Assembly (NCBI RefSeq): GCF_014855515.1
Contig: NZ_JACYFK010000003.1
Span: 186,001-250,000, forward strand
Length of the DNA stretch: 64,000 nucleotides
DNA from: Euzebyella marina
GTDB taxonomy: Bacteria > Bacteroidota > Bacteroidia > Flavobacteriales > Flavobacteriaceae
Direction of reading: 5' to 3'
Made by a program: the position numbers and the translations under genes. Each line of letters starts with the position of its first letter. Position 1 is the stretch's first letter. Below, one piece after another: positions 63,474 through 64,000 of the stretch. Under the pieces are notes generated by a model. That model did no database searches, had not been told where the DNA came from, and was given only the letters and a program-made list of their open reading frames with translations.

Positions 63474-64000
63474 TTATCCTCGAGAAATATCACCCGAGCC
63501 AGAAGTCTTTGTATCAACTTTTTTAGGGTTACCTCTGTAGCTGATATCTCCTGAACCTGAAACTCTAGCTTTTAATGATTCTTTGGCGGTAATCTTGATA
63601 TCGGCAGAGCCCGAAATGGTCGCTTCTACGTGTTCAGCTTCCAAATCATAGGCTTTAATGTCACCAGACCCGGAAATAGTTGCCTCAAAGCTGCTTGTCG
63701 AGCCGCTAAGAGTGATGTCACCTGACCCTGACATGGCAGCGGTTATCGAGTTAGCCTCTAGATCTAAAGTGATATCGCCCGATCCTGACATAGCCGTTTT
63801 AAAGTTGTTGGTCTTGATTGTCTTTTTACCTACGATATCGCCCGATCCCGAGAGACTTACAGCGTCTATACTTTCTACCGGAACGGTTATTCTTATTCCA
63901 TTGCTGTTTTTAGAAGGTTTTAAATTCATTCCTTTTTCAGCACGAATCGCCAATTTACCATTGTTTACCTCTGTAATGATGTGTTTCAATAAGTTTTGAT
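63474..64000 (-). CDS. DUF2807 (GIN domain) protein, N-terminus outside window
   Basis: Reads leftwards and is still open at the right edge, so the start is missing; about 175 C-terminal residues are visible. The sequence is a regular right-handed-helix-type repeat with GSGDI recurring about every 17-20 residues (SGSGDIVG, SGSGDITLDLE, SGSGDITLSG, SGSGDIKAYDLE, SGSADIKITAKE, SGSGDISYRG, SGSGDISRG), the hallmark of the DUF2807 putative auto-transporter adhesin head domain. Bacteroidota members are usually exported and of unknown role. Confidence 0.88.
   Translation of the reverse strand, partial: QNLLKHIITEVNNGKLAIRAEKGMNLKPSKNSNGIRITVPVESIDAVSLSGSGDIVGKKTIKTNNFKTAMSGSGDITLDLEANSITAAMSGSGDITLSGSTSSFEATISGSGDIKAYDLEAEHVEATISGSADIKITAKESLKARVSGSGDISYRGNPKKVDTKTSGSGDISRG

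Overview
The window comes from a member of the Bacteroidota, most likely a marine Flavobacteriaceae relative of Zobellia, Maribacter or Arenibacter. Supporting signs are a type IX secretion sorting tail, many lipoproteins with acidic residues after the lipobox cysteine, promoter -7 elements of the TAnnTTTG type, LytS/LytTR signalling and gene families such as DUF3500, DUF2807, DUF1572 and fasciclin lipoproteins. No tRNA, rRNA, CRISPR array, transposase or prophage genes were seen.

Layout. 1-2.6 kb: the end of an unknown gene, an outer-membrane barrel and three acidic lipoproteins. 2.9-5.7 kb: a TPR histidine kinase with its LytTR response regulator. 5.7-10.5 kb: an exported sugar isomerase, a DUF3820 protein, CTP synthase (pyrG) and the membrane insertase YidC. 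10.8-12.2 kb: a three-domain fasciclin lipoprotein. 12.4-21.7 kb: an AT-rich accessory region. 21.7-32.2 kb: mnmA, a flavin oxidoreductase, a large HEAT/cytochrome c lipoprotein, a WYL regulator and a membrane-anchored esterase. 32.5-39.4 kb: a compact MoxR/DUF58/DUF4350/DUF4129/SpoIIM operon with a divergent RDD gene. 39.5-50.8 kb: housekeeping genes including a cyclophilin, a NUDIX hydrolase, an acyltransferase, an ECF sigma factor with a membrane partner, NDH-2, xerD, aroQ, lpdA and msrB. 51.8-58.4 kb: glgB, a GH31 alpha-glucosidase, an M48 peptidase and an MFS transporter. 58.7-63.4 kb: a 1562-residue secreted PQQ-dehydrogenase/diheme cytochrome/PA14/Ig-like protein. The window ends inside a DUF2807 gene.

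The accessory region at 12.4-21.7 kb is the most unusual part. Five same-orientation copies of an intergenic element (a TATATTTA box, a hairpin, then a CTCTCCCCC-like tract) each sit about 160-170 bases from the C-tract to the start codon of an unrelated gene. Three genes (an amidohydrolase, a trypsin-like protease and a DUF3800 protein) are each enclosed by their own gene-specific perfect inverted repeats of 10-14 bp. Between the last two lies a fold-back site whose arrangement resembles an integron attC site. In two cases the leader repeat ends exactly where the cassette inverted repeat begins. No integron integrase is present in the window, so mobility is an inference. The region looks like an undescribed array of gene cassettes placed behind a standard promoter/leader, or the relic of one.

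A second anomaly is a stretch of about 1.4 kb at roughly 70% G+C, holding a nearly perfect 753-bp-period duplication, inside the otherwise AT-rich secreted multidomain gene at 58.7-63.4 kb.
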